In this document: positions 19,789 through 28,493 of the stretch, piece by piece
How the letters are laid out: each line of letters opens with the position of its first letter
Position numbering within the stretch: the first letter of the stretch is position 1
Assembly: GCA_034005525.1 (NCBI GenBank)
Contig: JAVEUP010000005.1
Location: 38,159-102,158 of the forward strand
Length of the DNA: 64,000 bases
Direction of reading: 5' to 3'
Origin: PWXP01 sp034005525
Lineage (GTDB): Bacteria > Planctomycetota > Planctomycetia > Pirellulales > Thermoguttaceae
Translations under genes and position numbers: made by a program
Notes under the pieces: model-generated
Seen by the model: the letters and a program-made list of their open reading frames with translations, nothing else
Databases searched by the model: none
What the model was told of the DNA's origin: nothing

Positions 19789-19830
19789 TCCACTATCTCT
19801 CCGGTTCCAAGAAGAAGGTGATTGTCCGGT

Positions 19831-19872
19831 ACGCTCCCACCGCAGCAACCCGCAGGCTGAGGGTGGGAGCGT
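19831..19872 (-). promoter_or_regulatory. 11-bp stem-loop in the DUF1598 gene leader
   Basis: ACGCTCCCACC (19831-19841) and GGTGGGAGCGT (19862-19872) form a perfect 11-bp stem with a 20-nt loop, between the predicted transcription start and the start codon. There is no T-tract, so it is more likely a leader structure (stability or protein/RNA binding) than a terminator. The role is inferred. Confidence 0.5.
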
Positions 19873-19940
19873 GCTATAGGCTTTCAAGGGCATCCGACGG
19901 CACTATACCAACACCGCGCAGTCAGCCAGCCACTCCTTTC

Positions 19941-19969
19941 ATTATAAGTAGGCAAACTAGGCAAATCAA
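19941..19969 (-). promoter_or_regulatory. sigma70-type promoter of the DUF1598 gene
   Basis: Read on the minus strand, TTGATT (19964-19969) and TATAAT (19941-19946) are separated by 17 bp. The spacer contains two copies of TTTGCCTA one base apart, which could be an operator. Transcription would start near 19934, leaving a leader of about 147 nt. Confidence 0.65.
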
Positions 19970-20128
19970 GCAGCGGGGGCGCAATATCGCGAGCGATGTC
20001 GTGAAGACATCGGAAATAACACCGAGGGGGGGTAACTGTGATTCTGGGGGCGCGTCCCCCGGAGGGGGCGGCGGGGCAACTCAGATGACGCCAGCCACCG
20101 GAAGGCCGGTGTGAGCTTGCTGGCTGAA

Positions 20129-20449
20129 TCAACGACCGTGGCACGAGCGATTGACGAACTCCTCAGCAGCTTCAAGAAGTGTCCCCAACGCTTTGCGCTG
20201 CCGGGCTTCCAGAGCAACACCTACTTGTTTGCCCTTCAGCAGAGCGGCCAGCGTGTCGACGCTCGCATTGCAGCGGTCGAGTTGCTCAATCGCCTCGAGA
20301 ACCTCTTCCAAGACGTCCTCGCTCAAGGAAGCCAGCAGGCACAGCACGGCATCGCGGGTCTGCGCGTCCAATGCCGAAAGTAGGTCTTCTACGAAAGGAT
20401 TGGATTGAAGCGATTGTAGTTCTTCGGTAATCGTAAGGGTCGGCGTCAT
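20129..20449 (-). CDS. small helical protein, unknown
   Basis: This 106-residue acidic, all-helical protein (TITEELQSLQSNPFVEDLLSA, repeated Leu/Glu heptad-like stretches, LDRCNASVDTLAALL) is not recognised. Its composition looks like real coding sequence and the antisense frames are poorer. It lies downstream of the HlyD-type gene on the same strand after a 117-bp gap, with no convincing Shine-Dalgarno. About 235 bp of non-coding sequence separate it from the DUF1598 promoter region. Confidence 0.5.
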   Translation of the reverse strand: MTPTLTITEELQSLQSNPFVEDLLSALDAQTRDAVLCLLASLSEDVLEEVLEAIEQLDRCNASVDTLAALLKGKQVGVALEARQRKALGTLLEAAEEFVNRSCHGR

Positions 20450-20566
20450 GATGATTGCAAGCGTGGTCTGCAGTGAGGCGATTCGGAGCGTGCAATCCCG
20501 TCGCCAAGGCTCGGGAAGGGTCCACTCTAAGCCATTCTAGCACAAACTCGGCAAGCAGGACCCATC

Positions 20567-21943
20567 CTACCGATTCTTCGAATCTGCCGTTACCCGGACT
20601 CCATCCGACAGCGTACTGCCGGGCACGTCGACGACGATTTCACCACGTTCCAGTCCGGAGACGATCTCGGCCTCCTGGTCGTTGCCCAGTCCGAGTTCGA
20701 CCACTTGCTTCCGGGCAGCGCCGTTGCGGACGACAAACACGCGCCACTGGCCGTCGTCGCCGCGGAATAGTGCGGAACGGGGTACCACCAGGGCGTTGTC
20801 CTTCGTCGCCGTCGTAATTCTGATGCGCACGCGATAGCCCACGGCCACGCCGCGCTCCCCAACGAGCCGAGCCCGGTCTGCCGGGTCGATTTCCACAACC
20901 ACCTTGACCCGCTGTTGCTCGACACCCAGCGAGCTGAGCTTGGTGAACCCGGCGGGATAGACGCGAGCCACCGTTCCTTTGGCAGAAGGTTCGCCGACGG
21001 CGGGACCGTAAATCTCGACCGGAGCGCCCGGTCGGACGTGGACCGCGTCGATACTCAGCAGGTCGGCCTCGACCTCCAGGTCGTCCAACCGGCCGATCTG
21101 AAGCAGTTCCTCGCCGGCGGGAATGAACCGCTCGTTGTTCACTCGCCGCGCCAGCACAACGCCGTCGATTGGGCTGACAATAATGCTTCGCCGTTGGTCC
21201 TGGAGCACCAGGTCGAGCGAGGCCCGGGTCTCATCGCGCTGACGCCGGAGCACTTCGGCACTCTTGTCCAACTTCCGCTCGATGTACTGGCGGATCATGT
21301 CGGGCATGAGCCTCATACCGCCTTCCAGGGCCACCATGGCGGCGTACACAAGCTGATCTTGCCGGTACGCCGCAGCAGCTTCGGCATGTTGCGCCCAGGC
21401 AAGTTCCCACTCATCCTCGGTGCGGGCATTGGTGCGCCGCAACTCGCGCGTCCGCGCCAGGTTGGCCTGTGCGTATTCATAGTTCGCGCGGCTGGCGTCA
21501 ATCCGTGCGGCAACGGCCTTTACCGATTCGGCGATCGATTCGACCAGTTTCTCGGCCTGGGCGCCGACCGTCTGCTCGACCCGCACGTCGGCGTTCTCGT
21601 CAATCGTCGCGTCAAGCCGCTCCACCGCTGCTCGTGCTTGGTGCACCGCAAGCTCAATGTCCTCCGCCACGACGCGGGCGACCGGCTCGCCTTCCGATAC
21701 CCGCGTCCCTTCGCGGAGCCGGTTGATGGGCTTGCTGTCCAGGCGGCCGGAAAACGGCATGGTTATAACGTACGTATCCGGCAACCGGGTTTCTCCCCGC
21801 TCGTCGACGAACTCACGAATGGTCTGTACCCGGACCTCGATCGTGCGGACGGCAACGCCGGACCGCAGACTGTAACCGAGCCAGGCAAGTACGACGGCCG
21901 CCGCGACAATGCCGGACAGAATGAGCCATTTGTGGTCTTTCAT
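20567..21943 (-). CDS. HlyD/MacA-type periplasmic adaptor protein
   Basis: This 458-residue adaptor links an inner-membrane ABC permease to envelope export. A signal anchor occupies residues 7-27 (WLILSGIVAAAVVLAWLGY). Split lipoyl/barrel-sandwich halves (TMPFSGRLDSKPINRLREGTRV and IVSPIDGVVLARRVNNERF) flank a long coiled-coil hairpin, about residues 85-225. Beta-barrel and membrane-proximal domains follow (VEADLLSIDAVHVRPGAPVEI). It is the third gene of the ATPase-permease-adaptor operon, 11 bp after the permease. No outer-membrane TolC-like gene is nearby. The substrate is unknown. Confidence 0.88.
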   Translation of the reverse strand: MKDHKWLILSGIVAAAVVLAWLGYSLRSGVAVRTIEVRVQTIREFVDERGETRLPDTYVITMPFSGRLDSKPINRLREGTRVSEGEPVARVVAEDIELAVHQARAAVERLDATIDENADVRVEQTVGAQAEKLVESIAESVKAVAARIDASRANYEYAQANLARTRELRRTNARTEDEWELAWAQHAEAAAAYRQDQLVYAAMVALEGGMRLMPDMIRQYIERKLDKSAEVLRRQRDETRASLDLVLQDQRRSIIVSPIDGVVLARRVNNERFIPAGEELLQIGRLDDLEVEADLLSIDAVHVRPGAPVEIYGPAVGEPSAKGTVARVYPAGFTKLSSLGVEQQRVKVVVEIDPADRARLVGERGVAVGYRVRIRITTATKDNALVVPRSALFRGDDGQWRVFVVRNGAARKQVVELGLGNDQEAEIVSGLERGEIVVDVPGSTLSDGVRVTADSKNR

Positions 21944-21954
21944 GGTGGTTTCCT

Positions 21955-24345
21955 CTACTCCTTTGCCTGCAACGCTTCAAGCCAGTCGGTCTGGTGGATG
22001 GATCGTTGAACGAACAGGTGCGCCAACAGCGTGAACACGAGCCCCAAGACGAGGGTGGCCAGGTACACGTCCGGCCCACTGACGACCGGGAAACGGAACA
22101 TCTCGCTCTCGTAGGCAAGGGCCATCAATACGGTCAGCAGGTATCCCAGCGGCATGCCCAGCAGGGTGCCGGCCAGGGTGACGATCAGGCTTTCGCGCAG
22201 CATGAGGCTGCCGATTTGCCACGGCCCGTACCCGAGCACCCTGAGCGTTGCCAGTTCGCGCTGGCGTTCAGCCAGGCTCACCAGCGATGCGTTCAAGATG
22301 CTTCCGAAGAAGACAACGCCGGCGAATAGCACCAGGAAGCCGATGAAGACCGCCATGTGCTCAATGACCGTCTCTTGGATTTTCGCGATCAAGTCGTGAC
22401 GCGAGTGGATTCCTTGAAGGGCCGGCAACTCCCGGAGTTCCCTGTACAAGGCGTCAACCTGCATGGGACGCGGATCCACGGCAAGCTGGACGCCGCTGAT
22501 GGCAAACTCCTCCCCAATCAGCCGGCTGAGGTAATGGATGTCGGCGTAAACGGCCGTGCCCATGTAGCTGTCAGCGATTTCGACCACAGGCACTTGCCGC
22601 TCCCGCCGAAGTCCCTTCGCCGGACGGAACGTGACGCTCTGGCCGGGCTGCACGTCGAGGATGTCGGCAAGCGTGCGGCTCATGGCCAGCCCGGCCGCGG
22701 GAATGCGGACCGCCCGCGCCTGCCGGTCCCGGGGCACGGTCAGGCGCGCGCCGGGCAGCAGGCCGGTGATGCCGCCCTTCTTCTCCCTGTGCCCGTGATA
22801 GAACGTGCCAGCCGCGTTCAGCACCGGCTCGGCTGCGTCTACGGCGGGGAGCCGCCGGGCTTCGTCCAGCGCATCCGCATCGCGTTCGTCCTTGAACACC
22901 AAGTCCACGTCGCTGCGCTGAATCCAACGGAACTGGAAGTCGACCAGGTAGTCGGTAGCCTTCGCCATCATGAACCCGCTTACCAGCACGGCCGAGCCCA
23001 TGGCCGCGGCGAATACACCGGCGGCGGTTCGTGTGTGGCTGCGCACGGTGCTGCGGACCACGATCCGCCAGCCGCTGGAAAGGCGAGTCCACAACCAGCC
23101 GAGGCGTTCGAGCAGGACGGCTCCGCCCTGCCGCGGGGGTTTCGGACGCATGGCCGCGGCCGGTTCCAGTCGCAGTACGGCTCGCGTTCCCCGCAGACTG
23201 CCCACCACTGCGCACGCAATGCTGATGGCCAGACCGGTTCCGTGAAGGCCGACGAAGAAATGGCTGACCAGATTGGGAAACTCGAAGAACTCGCGGTAGA
23301 TTTCGGTCATCGCGTCCGCCAGCCAGTAGCCGGCTGCGCATCCGGTCAGTCCGCCAATCACGCCCACCGTGGTTCCAAACTTGAGAAAATGCACGAACAC
23401 TTGCGCATTGGAGTATCCCAGCGCTTTCAACGTACCGACGACCATGCGTTGCTGATCGGCCAGACGGCTCAACAGCACGTTGAGTACCAACGCAGCCACG
23501 GCCAGGAAGACGGCCGGCATGAACAACGCAAAGATGCGAAGGCCCTCGATCTCCTGCGCCAGGTACTGGTTCGACACTTGCTCGGCCAGCGGTGTCGTGG
23601 CAATGACGCCGTAGGGCTGTAGCAGGCGCTCGGCGTGCTGGAGCACGCGGGCCTCATGAACGGCTCGCTCCGCTTCATTCGTGCCTGCCAGCCGACCGAT
23701 CACTTCGTTGGCCGCGCCGTCGAAGTCGAATACGCCTTCCGCATAGGTGCGTTTCAGGTAGAAGACCCCGAAATGTTCAGGGTCCGGCACGATGGCGCCG
23801 GGGCCCAGAAGATATGCAAACTCGCTGGCGATGGCGGTGCCGACGATGAACAGCTCCTCGCGCCGGTTGTTCAGTACGAGGTGGATCCAATCGCCCGGAG
23901 CCAGGTTGTGATGCCGGGCAAACGCGTCGTTGACAATCACTTCATTTTCGCGCCGGTCGGTGAAGTATCCCCCCTGTCGCAGCACGATATCGGCCAGCAC
24001 CGGTTCGCGGCGGTCGGGCATGGACAGAACCATGGCGTTCAGCGGCTTCGTAACATCGGGTAGCGAGATTGTGGCCGCGAACCGGATGCGCGGCCGGATG
24101 GCCGCGACGCCCGGCACCGAACCCAGCGCCTCGATTTCCGCAAGCGGGGCCTTCTTCAGGTCGATCCAGAAGTCGGGCATGCGGCACTGATCGTAGTAGT
24201 CCTGCTTCGACCGCTGCAAGTTCCCGTAGGAAGAGCCCATCGCCACAAAGCACGCCACACCCACTGCAATGATGCTCACGATGGCCAGCAACATCCCCCA
24301 GGAATCCCGGAGTTCGCGGACGAGTTTGCGGTTGAGGATGCTCAC
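21955..24345 (-). CDS. FtsX/MacB-type ABC transporter permease
   Basis: This 796-residue permease has one N-terminal membrane helix (MLLAIVSIIAVGVACFVAMG), a large periplasmic domain, a triplet of helices near 265-380, a second domain pair with a helix near 440, and a final FtsX triplet (about 665-780, ending DWLEALQAKE). The duplicated FtsX-domain layout is like LolC-type and DevC-type exporters that extrude lipids, lipoproteins or glycolipids. Its ATG overlaps the ATPase stop by 4 bp and the HlyD-type adaptor follows, so the three form one transporter. The substrate cannot be told from sequence. Confidence 0.88.
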   Translation of the reverse strand: MSILNRKLVRELRDSWGMLLAIVSIIAVGVACFVAMGSSYGNLQRSKQDYYDQCRMPDFWIDLKKAPLAEIEALGSVPGVAAIRPRIRFAATISLPDVTKPLNAMVLSMPDRREPVLADIVLRQGGYFTDRRENEVIVNDAFARHHNLAPGDWIHLVLNNRREELFIVGTAIASEFAYLLGPGAIVPDPEHFGVFYLKRTYAEGVFDFDGAANEVIGRLAGTNEAERAVHEARVLQHAERLLQPYGVIATTPLAEQVSNQYLAQEIEGLRIFALFMPAVFLAVAALVLNVLLSRLADQQRMVVGTLKALGYSNAQVFVHFLKFGTTVGVIGGLTGCAAGYWLADAMTEIYREFFEFPNLVSHFFVGLHGTGLAISIACAVVGSLRGTRAVLRLEPAAAMRPKPPRQGGAVLLERLGWLWTRLSSGWRIVVRSTVRSHTRTAAGVFAAAMGSAVLVSGFMMAKATDYLVDFQFRWIQRSDVDLVFKDERDADALDEARRLPAVDAAEPVLNAAGTFYHGHREKKGGITGLLPGARLTVPRDRQARAVRIPAAGLAMSRTLADILDVQPGQSVTFRPAKGLRRERQVPVVEIADSYMGTAVYADIHYLSRLIGEEFAISGVQLAVDPRPMQVDALYRELRELPALQGIHSRHDLIAKIQETVIEHMAVFIGFLVLFAGVVFFGSILNASLVSLAERQRELATLRVLGYGPWQIGSLMLRESLIVTLAGTLLGMPLGYLLTVLMALAYESEMFRFPVVSGPDVYLATLVLGLVFTLLAHLFVQRSIHQTDWLEALQAKE

Positions 24346-25073
24346 CAGACGATCTCCTCGGGCGGCAGCGGCCGTTCGTTCCGCTCCAGTTCGGTGATCT
24401 CCCCGCTGCGCAGATGCACCACCCGGTCGGCCGCGCCGGCGATAGCCGTGTTGTGCGTGATGACCACAATGGTCGTGCCGAACTCGTTCCTCAGGTCGAC
24501 CAGCAATCGGAGCACGCGCTTGCCCGTCTCGAAGTCAAGCGCGCCGGTCGGCTCGTCGCACAACAGCAGCTCAGGGTTCTTGGCAATCGCGCGGGCAATC
24601 GATACCCTCTGCTGCTCGCCGCCGGAAAGCTGGGCGGGGAAGTGGTCGGCGCGCTCGGCGAGGCCAACCTTTGTAAGAGCGTCGAGCGGGTCCATGGGAT
24701 CGCGGCTGAGTTCGGTGGCCACCATCACGTTCTCCACCGCCGTCAAATTCGGGACCAGGTTGTAGAACTGGAATACGAACCCGACCGAATCGCGGCGGTA
24801 CTGGGTCAATTCCGCCTGGCTCCAAGCGGTCATCTCGCGGTTGCGGAAGAACAGGCGGCCGGCGCTCGGGCTGTCCAACCCGCCCACAAGGTTCAGCAAG
24901 GTCGTCTTCCCCGAGCCGCTGGGGCCCACCATCACAAGCAGTTCGGCAGCGCGGATATCCAGCGACACCCGGCGCGCGGCCAGAACCTCAACTTCGCCCA
25001 TGGTGAACGTCTTGTCGACGGCCTCCAACCGCAACAGTACGTCGTGGGGGGCATTGTTGGATTCTTGGGACAT
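24342..25073 (-). CDS. ABC transporter ATP-binding protein, LolD/MacB type
   Basis: This 243-residue ATPase powers the adjacent FtsX-type permease. Walker A is GPSGSGKTT (residues 50-58), the signature LSGGEQQRVSIARA, Walker B LLLCDEPTGALD and the H-loop VVITHNTAIA. The double-Q signature and the TGALD D-loop are typical of LolD/MacB/FtsE-type ATPases. It is the first gene of the minus-strand operon. The 336 bp upstream separate it from the divergent HEAT-repeat gene and should hold both promoters. Confidence 0.93.
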   Translation of the reverse strand: MSQESNNAPHDVLLRLEAVDKTFTMGEVEVLAARRVSLDIRAAELLVMVGPSGSGKTTLLNLVGGLDSPSAGRLFFRNREMTAWSQAELTQYRRDSVGFVFQFYNLVPNLTAVENVMVATELSRDPMDPLDALTKVGLAERADHFPAQLSGGEQQRVSIARAIAKNPELLLCDEPTGALDFETGKRVLRLLVDLRNEFGTTIVVITHNTAIAGAADRVVHLRSGEITELERNERPLPPEEIVW

Positions 25074-25409
25074 GACACCCTCTTGGAAGACTCACCGACA
25101 ACGGCAGATGCGGGGTAGAGCATCCTTTTGGAGCGTACATCTTCCCAACCGGGTAGGCAAATCAAAGGAGGGCTCTGTTCCCTGTGCTTACGGCATTCAG
25201 CCACACAATCGTCAGGGACCACAGAACCTTTACGGCCAACCCCACAATACCCGCTCTGGGCTGGAACATGACCTATGCTTGTTCTGAACGACTATCACGA
25301 TCGAACCCCCCCGATCACAAGACCATCGGTTGTGCTTTGAAGACGGCAACATCTTCAACGGCACGGCTGGTCCGCACCAATCGATTCGCAGCTAGGAAGA
25401 CTCGCACCC
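25074..25409. other. divergent intergenic region
   Basis: These 336 bp lie between the minus-strand exporter operon and the plus-strand HEAT-repeat gene. I see no convincing ORF, RNA gene or near-consensus promoter. The region must carry both promoters. A weak AGGAAG lies about 11 nt before the HEAT gene ATG. Confidence 0.5.
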
Positions 25410-27107
25410 ATGAAACCAGGCCCCAAGGCAACCTTCCAGTTCCTGGCAAGAACGGAAAACGAGGCAGCCGTCGAGGTGCTCGTTGCCGGGCTTGACTCCG
25501 AACACGAGCCAACGCGTTACGCTTCGCTGCGCGCGTTGCTGGAGCGTCGTAATGACGTGGGGCATTGGGCCATTTTCAAACGTCTCGGCAGGTTCGACGA
25601 GACGGAACGCGAGATCATTGCCGAGCGGCCCGCACGGTTGGTCCGCATCGTGGCCGAGGTGCTCAAGGACAGCAATCCGAAAGCCGTCGAAAGGGCGTGC
25701 GCCACGGTGGATCACTTTCGGCTCTACGACGCGGTACCTTCGCTCATTTCGGCACTCGTTCGGGAGAACAATCCCAACGCCCCTGTCTTGGCCCGGAGTG
25801 TCCTGAAACTCACCGAGTCCTTCTATGCCGAGCTATGCGAGAACGAGTTCCGACCGAATCGCCGCGACATGAACGGGCTGCGCGACCGCATTACGCTGGA
25901 CCTCGAGGACGCGGTGCGCAAGTTTCATCGCCACCGGCAAGATGAGGCCGTTGAAGCCCTGCTCATGCTTGCAAAGCAGAAGAACGTGACGCTACGCAAT
26001 ATCCTGAGCCGGCCGGACGAGGCAAGTTACGAGTCGATCGTTGCGCTGCTGCGAACGAGCGAGCAGGGTGGCGTCGTTCGCCTGTTGCTCGGGTTGCTGG
26101 AAGACCCGAAGTCGCCTCTGATTGTGGCCGAGGTGATCGGCAACCGCACCGATGCGAAGTTCATAAGCTACCTGGCGCAGACTGTCGGAACCAACCCGAG
26201 CCGGACTGTGGCTGAATCTCTCGAACGCATCAGAAGCATTGCCTGGGCCGTGCCCGGGCATCCCGTGTTCGCCGAACTTGACGATGCCGCCCAGGAAGGG
26301 ACCGTGCAAATCCTGGTGGGCTCTTCGCTGGAACGAGAGCAAGTCCTGGCAGTCCTCGCGTATTTGGGCCGCCATGGGAATCCGGGGGGACGTCGGGCCG
26401 CTGTCAGGGCGTTGCGGGACTTCGATAAGCCGGGCGTGAGCCAACTCATTGTTGACGCCCTCGGCGATTCCTGCCCCAACGTACGGGCCGAGGCGATCCT
26501 GCAACTCCGACACCGCCAGATTCTTGGCGCCATGTCCATGTTGATCCGCATGGTGGACGATCCGGCAGAGGAGGTGCGGAGGGCGCTGAAGACCGCATTG
26601 CCGGAGTTCAACTTCGGCCAATTCCTGGCAAGCTTTGATGATATGGCCCCCGAGCAGCGCCAAGTGGCCGGGGCCCTAGTGGTCAAGATCGACGACGAAT
26701 GCCTCACACAGATTCTCCACCAGTTGAACCGGCCCTCCCCGGTGTGGCGCCGCCGCACCGTGCTCGCGGCACTTGCTATGGGGATGGTCTCGAAGATCGA
26801 GCAACGGGTCATCGAGTTGCTTGCCGACGAGGATCACATCGTGCGGGTGGCGGCCGCAACGGCGCTGGCCGACTGCAAATCAGTTCCTTCCTGGGAGGCA
26901 TTACGCGACGCCATGCTGGACCGGAGCTATGTTGTCCAGGAGGCGGCTGAGGGAAGCCTCCAGCAAATCAGCGCTGCCCTGATGCAACATCTCAGCGATC
27001 GGGCCAGGTCACCTGAAGGTGAAGCCGAGGCTGCTTCTGCCGCCCCGGCGCAGGAACAGCATGTCGCCTCAGACCCAACCGCAGTCTCCACGGAGATCGT
27101 TTCATGA
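25410..27107 (+). CDS. HEAT-repeat protein
   Basis: This 565-residue cytosolic protein has no signal peptide. It is built of helical pairs of the HEAT/armadillo type, e.g. VLVAGLDSEHEPTRYASLRA, AVRALRDFDKPGVSQLIVDA, CPNVRAEAILQLRH, VRVAAATALADCKSVPSW, running from about residue 15 to 530. The C-terminal 35 residues are Ala/Glu-rich. HEAT solenoids serve as protein-interaction scaffolds; no enzyme motif is seen. Its stop overlaps the start of the next gene (ATGA), so the two products probably work together. The partner is unknown. Confidence 0.8.
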   Translation: MKPGPKATFQFLARTENEAAVEVLVAGLDSEHEPTRYASLRALLERRNDVGHWAIFKRLGRFDETEREIIAERPARLVRIVAEVLKDSNPKAVERACATVDHFRLYDAVPSLISALVRENNPNAPVLARSVLKLTESFYAELCENEFRPNRRDMNGLRDRITLDLEDAVRKFHRHRQDEAVEALLMLAKQKNVTLRNILSRPDEASYESIVALLRTSEQGGVVRLLLGLLEDPKSPLIVAEVIGNRTDAKFISYLAQTVGTNPSRTVAESLERIRSIAWAVPGHPVFAELDDAAQEGTVQILVGSSLEREQVLAVLAYLGRHGNPGGRRAAVRALRDFDKPGVSQLIVDALGDSCPNVRAEAILQLRHRQILGAMSMLIRMVDDPAEEVRRALKTALPEFNFGQFLASFDDMAPEQRQVAGALVVKIDDECLTQILHQLNRPSPVWRRRTVLAALAMGMVSKIEQRVIELLADEDHIVRVAAATALADCKSVPSWEALRDAMLDRSYVVQEAAEGSLQQISAALMQHLSDRARSPEGEAEAASAAPAQEQHVASDPTAVSTEIVS

Positions 27108-27511
27108 CGTTTGTTGAAGTTCTGCAACTGGCAAATCCTGTTCAGCATGTCTTCGGACAGGTTCGCGGGGGGGGGTACAGCCAACAGGTTGATGTTGGAT
27201 CAATGCTCCTCTGGCTGGGGATTGCAGCAGTCGCCACCGCAGCAGTCAGCGTCGCGGTGTTCTTCTCGCATCGTGCCGCACTCCGGCGCCGGTTGAACAG
27301 CCATTCGGGGCTGTTCGACGGACTCTGCAGAGTGCACAACCTCACGCGAGGCCAACGCGTCCTCCTCCGGCAGATCGTGCAGGTGCATACCCCCACATAT
27401 CCATGCCAAGTCTTTACGGAGCCCATCTGGACGCATCCCCAATCGCTTCCGGCGGCCCTTAGGGGCAAGGCGGCGGATTTAGGTAAGCTGCACAAGAAGC
27501 TTTTCGGTTAG
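27104..27511 (+). CDS. single-pass membrane protein, unknown
   Basis: This 135-residue protein has one transmembrane helix (about 32-55, MLLWLGIAAVATAAVSVAVFF) followed by a basic cytosolic domain (RVLLRQIVQVHTPTYPCQVF). I do not recognise the family. Translation is coupled to the HEAT-repeat gene by ATGA. Codons 23-25 (VRGGGYS) contain a run of nine G (27167-27175), a place where a sequencing or slippage frameshift could hide. The frame is open and continuous as given. Confidence 0.65.
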   Translation: MTFVEVLQLANPVQHVFGQVRGGGYSQQVDVGSMLLWLGIAAVATAAVSVAVFFSHRAALRRRLNSHSGLFDGLCRVHNLTRGQRVLLRQIVQVHTPTYPCQVFTEPIWTHPQSLPAALRGKAADLGKLHKKLFG

Positions 27512-27604
27512 CTAGTCTTGTTTGAACCCGGTGCAAGACATCGGGCCGGTGCGGCAACCAACTTGTGCGAACTGGGGCCATCTGCGCCCAGTCCCCACCC
27601 CCGC

Positions 27605-27632
27605 TGGCACCCTATCGGGCCAGCGATATAAT
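27605..27632 (+). promoter_or_regulatory. probable promoter of the gliding-type ABC operon
   Basis: TATAAT at 27627-27632 is a perfect -10, with TGGCAC at 27605-27610 as a poor -35, spacing 16. Transcription would start near 27639, about 77 nt before the ATPase gene. Confidence 0.45.
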
Positions 27633-27715
27633 GGAGGGTCATTCCTTCCGGGCCGGTTGGGTTTTCGGCCCACGACCGCGCACGAAACACGACACACCAC
27701 GGAGCAACGCCAACG

Positions 27716-28444
27716 ATGAGCGAGCAGCAAGGTTCTGCCATGATCGAGGCGCAAGGGCTTTCCAAGTACTACGGCCGTTTCGCCGCTATTGAGGATGTCT
27801 CGTTCAAGGTCCACCAAGGCGAAGTGGTGGCGTTTCTCGGTCCGAACGGGGCCGGGAAGAGCACCACGATGAAGTTGCTGACCGGCTATCTGGCCCCGTC
27901 CAAAGGGACGGCGCGCATTGCCGGGCACGACATGTTTACCGACCGGTTGGCCGGGGCCACGCGATTGGGATACCTTCCCGAGAATGGGCCCCTGTACCCC
28001 GGAATGACGCCGCGCGGCTTATTGAATTTCTTTGCCTCCGCCCGAGGCGTTTCCGGAAGACGCGTCGATGCGGTCATCAGTCAGTGTTCCCTCGGCGCGG
28101 TCGTGGGCAAGCCCATCGAGAAACTGTCGCGCGGCTACCGGCAGCGCGTGGGAATGGCCCAGGTCCTCTTGCACGAACCCGACGTGCTGATTCTTGACGA
28201 GCCGACTGCCGGTCTGGACCCGAACCAGATTCATGAAGTGCGCGATACGATCCGCAAATTGGGCAAGACAAAGACCATCTTACTCTCCACGCATATTCTC
28301 CAGGAAGTCGAGGCGATGGCCGACCGTGTGCTGTTCATCGACGAAGGGCGCCTTGTGTTCGACGGCGCCGTTGGGAAGCTATTGGACGATGGCCGCCCGC
28401 TCGAAGAGCATTTTCGGGAACTTACCAGCCCGGTAACACTGTAA
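27716..28444 (+). CDS. ABC ATP-binding protein, GldA/NatA-like
   Basis: This 242-residue ATPase drives the ABC-2 permease encoded next. Walker A is GPNGAGKST (42-50), Walker B VLILDEPTAGLDPNQ and the H-loop LLSTHILQE. The signature is LSRGYRQRVG rather than LSGGQ, as in many GldA/CcmA-type ATPases. An in-frame ATG at codon 9 (MIEAQGLSKYYG) is an alternative start with AAGG upstream. The order ATPase, permease/GldG fusion, DUF4340 matches gliding-motility-type ABC loci found in many non-gliding bacteria, planctomycetes included. Confidence 0.93.
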   Translation: MSEQQGSAMIEAQGLSKYYGRFAAIEDVSFKVHQGEVVAFLGPNGAGKSTTMKLLTGYLAPSKGTARIAGHDMFTDRLAGATRLGYLPENGPLYPGMTPRGLLNFFASARGVSGRRVDAVISQCSLGAVVGKPIEKLSRGYRQRVGMAQVLLHEPDVLILDEPTAGLDPNQIHEVRDTIRKLGKTKTILLSTHILQEVEAMADRVLFIDEGRLVFDGAVGKLLDDGRPLEEHFRELTSPVTL

Positions 28445-28493
28445 CGATGCCGCCAATCGATTACCGATCCATCCACTGCGCGAGTTGATTGTC

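Noticed and set aside
22357..23622. 421-codon plus-strand frame antisense to the FtsX permease
   Set aside because: High-GC shadow frame; the minus-strand gene has clear membrane helices and operon context.
27167..27175. frameshift at a nine-G run in the small membrane protein gene
   Set aside because: The frame on both sides is continuous and gives a sensible membrane protein; noted only as a caution.
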